Assembly: GCF_034932065.1 (NCBI RefSeq)
Contig: NZ_JAYGHP010000009.1
Span: forward strand, 1-64,000
DNA length: 64,000 bases
Reading direction: 5' to 3'
DNA from: Crocosphaera sp. UHCC 0190
GTDB lineage: Bacteria; Cyanobacteriota; Cyanobacteriia; Cyanobacteriales; Microcystaceae
The position numbers were made by a program, and so were the translations under genes. The notes below the pieces were generated by a model. That model saw only the letters and a list, made by a program, of their open reading frames with translations, made no database searches and was not told where the DNA came from. Positions 61,159-64,000 of this stretch are shown here, piece after piece (the first letter of the stretch is position 1; the number at the start of each line of letters is the position of its first letter).

Positions 61159-62088
61159 TTAATTATTGATTTTAACTAATTGACTAATATGTTGACTCAC
61201 TAATTGATTCCCCAAGGGACTAAGATGAATATGATCTCGATATAAATTCAAAGTATGTTCCTGTTTTTTAAAGATTGGTAAAAAATCAAGATAAACAACT
61301 TCATGAGTTTTTGTCCATTCTTCTAGTCTTTCTCTCGCCCGTTTTTCATAATCTTTCGGTTCCCTTTCTACCTCACGCTTAAGAGGTGTTAAAGCAATCA
61401 TAAATTGGCTATTCTCTTGAGTTGCGATCGCATTTATTCGTGCCAATGCTTGAAGATTAATCCCAACGCGATCACCTTTTTCAGTTAATAATTCTGACAT
61501 TCCAGGAATTGGTTGAGGACGAATAAATAAACGTTCTAAAATTTCCCCAATTGCCGAAGATGGTTGATGATCAGGATAATTATTATCTTTCCCCACAACC
61601 AAAGAAATTGGGGCCGTGGCAAACAAATCATCCGTATTCATCAATAAGATAATCTTTTGAGCTTCAAATGTGCCAAACCGTTGAAGATAAGCCAGTTGAT
61701 TCCTGGGGCCCCAAGAATTGGCCGAAGCATTTAACACTTCAACTTTTTCAGATAAAATAGTTTGTAAATCTTCAGTCATCAAGGCAGAAATTGTCTCTGT
61801 TTGATCCGTCCACCAAGCCCCATTAGCAATAGAATCTCCTAATAAAAATAAGCGTAACCTATTCTCTTCTCGATGGGGTTTAATCTCCCCAGTTCGCATC
61901 GAATATTGATTAATTATGGTAGACTTCCCAAAACGACGAATGTTTTGATTGGGGGCCAAAAGATAACCAATCTCAGGGTCAGCAATGTAAAGGGGACGTT
62001 GGCCCAACCCGAAAATTAAGCGAAGACAGCCTTCTAGTAACAATAAAACCCCTAAAATTACCCCAAGACTTAAGAATAAGATTTTCAT
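61159..62088 (-). CDS. membrane-anchored SGNH/GDSL hydrolase
   Basis: A 309-residue protein with one N-terminal membrane helix (about 3-24), then an SGNH hydrolase domain. Block I is LFLLGDSIANGAWW (Ser nucleophile), the Gly/Asn blocks are in LNASANSWGPRNQLAYL, and block V is YRDHIHLSPLGNQL (Asp-x-x-His; catalytic His). The domain probably faces the periplasm. Relatives acylate or deacylate polysaccharides (AlgJ/AlgX-like) or cleave lipids; the substrate is unknown. It is monocistronic. Confidence 0.83.
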   Translation of the reverse strand: MKILFLSLGVILGVLLLLEGCLRLIFGLGQRPLYIADPEIGYLLAPNQNIRRFGKSTIINQYSMRTGEIKPHREENRLRLFLLGDSIANGAWWTDQTETISALMTEDLQTILSEKVEVLNASANSWGPRNQLAYLQRFGTFEAQKIILLMNTDDLFATAPISLVVGKDNNYPDHQPSSAIGEILERLFIRPQPIPGMSELLTEKGDRVGINLQALARINAIATQENSQFMIALTPLKREVEREPKDYEKRARERLEEWTKTHEVVYLDFLPIFKKQEHTLNLYRDHIHLSPLGNQLVSQHISQLVKINN

Positions 62089-62231
62089 AACCTAAACATA
62101 AAGATTTAACTTTCTTATTTTTACGGATTTTTGTCACAATTTCTTCGCCCATTCTCCCCCAATTTTCGCTAACCTAGATATTAAGCGTGCCTTATCTGGC
62201 CGGTTTAACTCGTACAAAGGAACAAAGTTCT

Positions 62232-62372
62232 ATGTCAGATCTAAATCGTGGCATCATGAAATTTGAAGGGGCTGATAAACCCGCTTTAGTAGCTATTTCA
62301 GCCTTTTTGGTTTTAGGTGCGATTACTGCCCTCATCATTTGGGCCCTCAAAGCAGCTTACACAGTTAGTTAG
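62232..62372 (+). CDS. single-helix membrane protein, possible small photosystem/HLIP-related subunit
   Basis: A 46-residue protein: a soluble N-terminus MSDLNRGIMKFEGADKPALV and one membrane helix of about 22 residues (SAFLVLGAITALIIWALKAAY). I chose the ATG at 62232: the frame opens 15 codons earlier, but that part is unlike a protein start and AAGG lies 11 bases before 62232. Size, acidic N-terminus and single helix are those of accessory photosystem II or NDH-1 proteins such as Psb35; I cannot confirm the family. It has its own promoter space (143 bp) upstream. Confidence 0.7.
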   Translation: MSDLNRGIMKFEGADKPALVAISAFLVLGAITALIIWALKAAYTVS

Positions 62373-62450
62373 GTAAGCTTGACAATTCTCTCCTCTCAGT
62401 TAATCTTTTGTCATCTTCAGTTCTCAGAAATCCTAGCTTGCTGTTTCTGA

Positions 62451-63584
<1,134 letters not shown>

Positions 63585-64000
63585 GCAGATAACCCCTAAG
63601 AATATCGGCTCTATCGAACCTGTTATGTAAAACTATTAAAAAATATAGGCTCAAACCCTTAAGGGTTAAGCTATACAGACAAAACCCGCCTACATGGGTT
63701 TAATTTAGTCTCCGAAGAGAGACTTGGTTTCTATAGTGTCAGGCTTCAGTCTGTATGTAGGTGTTGATTTAGCATAACAAGTTCGGTAGAACCAGAATAT
63801 CAAAGACATTAGTAATGCTTATCTTCGCTGAATATTAAAAAAATCAGTATTTTGTCGTCTAGGATGCACTAATTATGGGAGATTCTGAGTAAGATTGACC
63901 GACAAGCATATTTTCCAAGTGAAATGTGAATTTATCATAAACTTTACAAAAGTTAACACTACCATGTATTATTGTTAAGGAACAAATTAAGAAAACAGCT
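63585..64000. other. gene-free 3' edge of the window
   Basis: Apart from the multi-hairpin repeat at 63654-63766 this stretch holds AT-rich sequence without a gene. The final 100 bp may be the promoter region of a gene beyond the window. Confidence 0.5.
63654..63766 (+). repeat. intergenic multi-hairpin repeat, copy 2
   Basis: Three successive inverted repeats: AACCCTTAAGGGTT (63654-63667, perfect, no loop), AAACCC/GGGTTT (63682-63687 with 63696-63701) and AGTCTC/GAGACT (63707-63712 with 63719-63724). A tail of ATAGTGTCAGGCTTCAGTCTGT follows. It is the counterpart, in opposite orientation, of the copy at 9165-9275. Confidence 0.65.

Overview
The window is chromosomal DNA of a cyanobacterium. 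Evidence: psbT, CP12, HemJ, Ycf51, DUF3177, a CikA-like kinase, the split-intein dnaE C-terminal gene, and many copies of the cyanobacterial HIP1 octamer GCGATCGC. The low-GC, AT-rich intergenic style and the many DUF29, Uma2 and pentapeptide-repeat genes suggest a unicellular or colonial Chroococcales relative (Crocosphaera/Cyanothece/Gloeothece type); the genus is an inference. I saw no rRNA, tRNA, CRISPR array or intact prophage.

Layout. 1-1.5 kb: decayed genes plus an Uma2 nuclease. 1.5-9 kb: PEP synthase, an FHA-penicillin-binding-protein fusion, DUF1499, an esterase and a glycosyltransferase. 9.2-13.7 kb: lpxD with a second copy of its 3' end, a PEP-CTERM gene between the two copies, then a pentapeptide protein and a helical-repeat protein. 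13.8-15.2 kb: a TnpB-only IS200/IS605 element. 15.2-24.4 kb: AI-2E-type permease, split dnaE, glycosyltransferase plus sulfotransferase, RNA methyltransferase, small unknowns, aldo/keto reductase, DUF3177 and CP12. 24.5-28.3 kb: signalling genes (FIST sensor, GAF-cyclase, ion channel). 28.4-28.9 kb: a gene-free stretch with nested and pseudoknot-capable pairings. 28.9-35.2 kb: hemJ, a polysaccharide lyase, ycf51 and a second class A PBP.

35.2-40.1 kb is the most unusual region. A stand-alone DUF4346 protein, a MAPEG protein, a dTMP kinase with a eukaryote-like P-loop, a DUF29 protein, a three-module thymidylate synthase (corrinoid/pterin-methyltransferase-like N-terminus, ThyA-type core, C-terminal DUF4346-like domain), a BrnA-like small protein and dCMP deaminase lie on one strand. 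Together, dCMP deaminase, thymidylate synthase and dTMP kinase make a dCMP to dUMP to dTMP to dTDP route.

40-50 kb: KtrA/KtrB potassium uptake, nrdR, psbT away from psbB, membrane glycosyltransferase, 2OG-Fe(II) oxygenase, DnaJ-pentapeptide fusion, P-type ATPase and Fe superoxide dismutase. 50-64 kb: DUF29, a 145-bp MITE-like element, SLOG protein, FAD amine oxidase, an overlapping toxin-antitoxin pair, cobN, a CikA-like hybrid kinase, nanE, RDD, an SGNH hydrolase, a 46-aa membrane protein and a CNNM/CBS protein. Several families of short palindromic repeats are scattered between genes, and two palindromes sit in frame inside tnpB.
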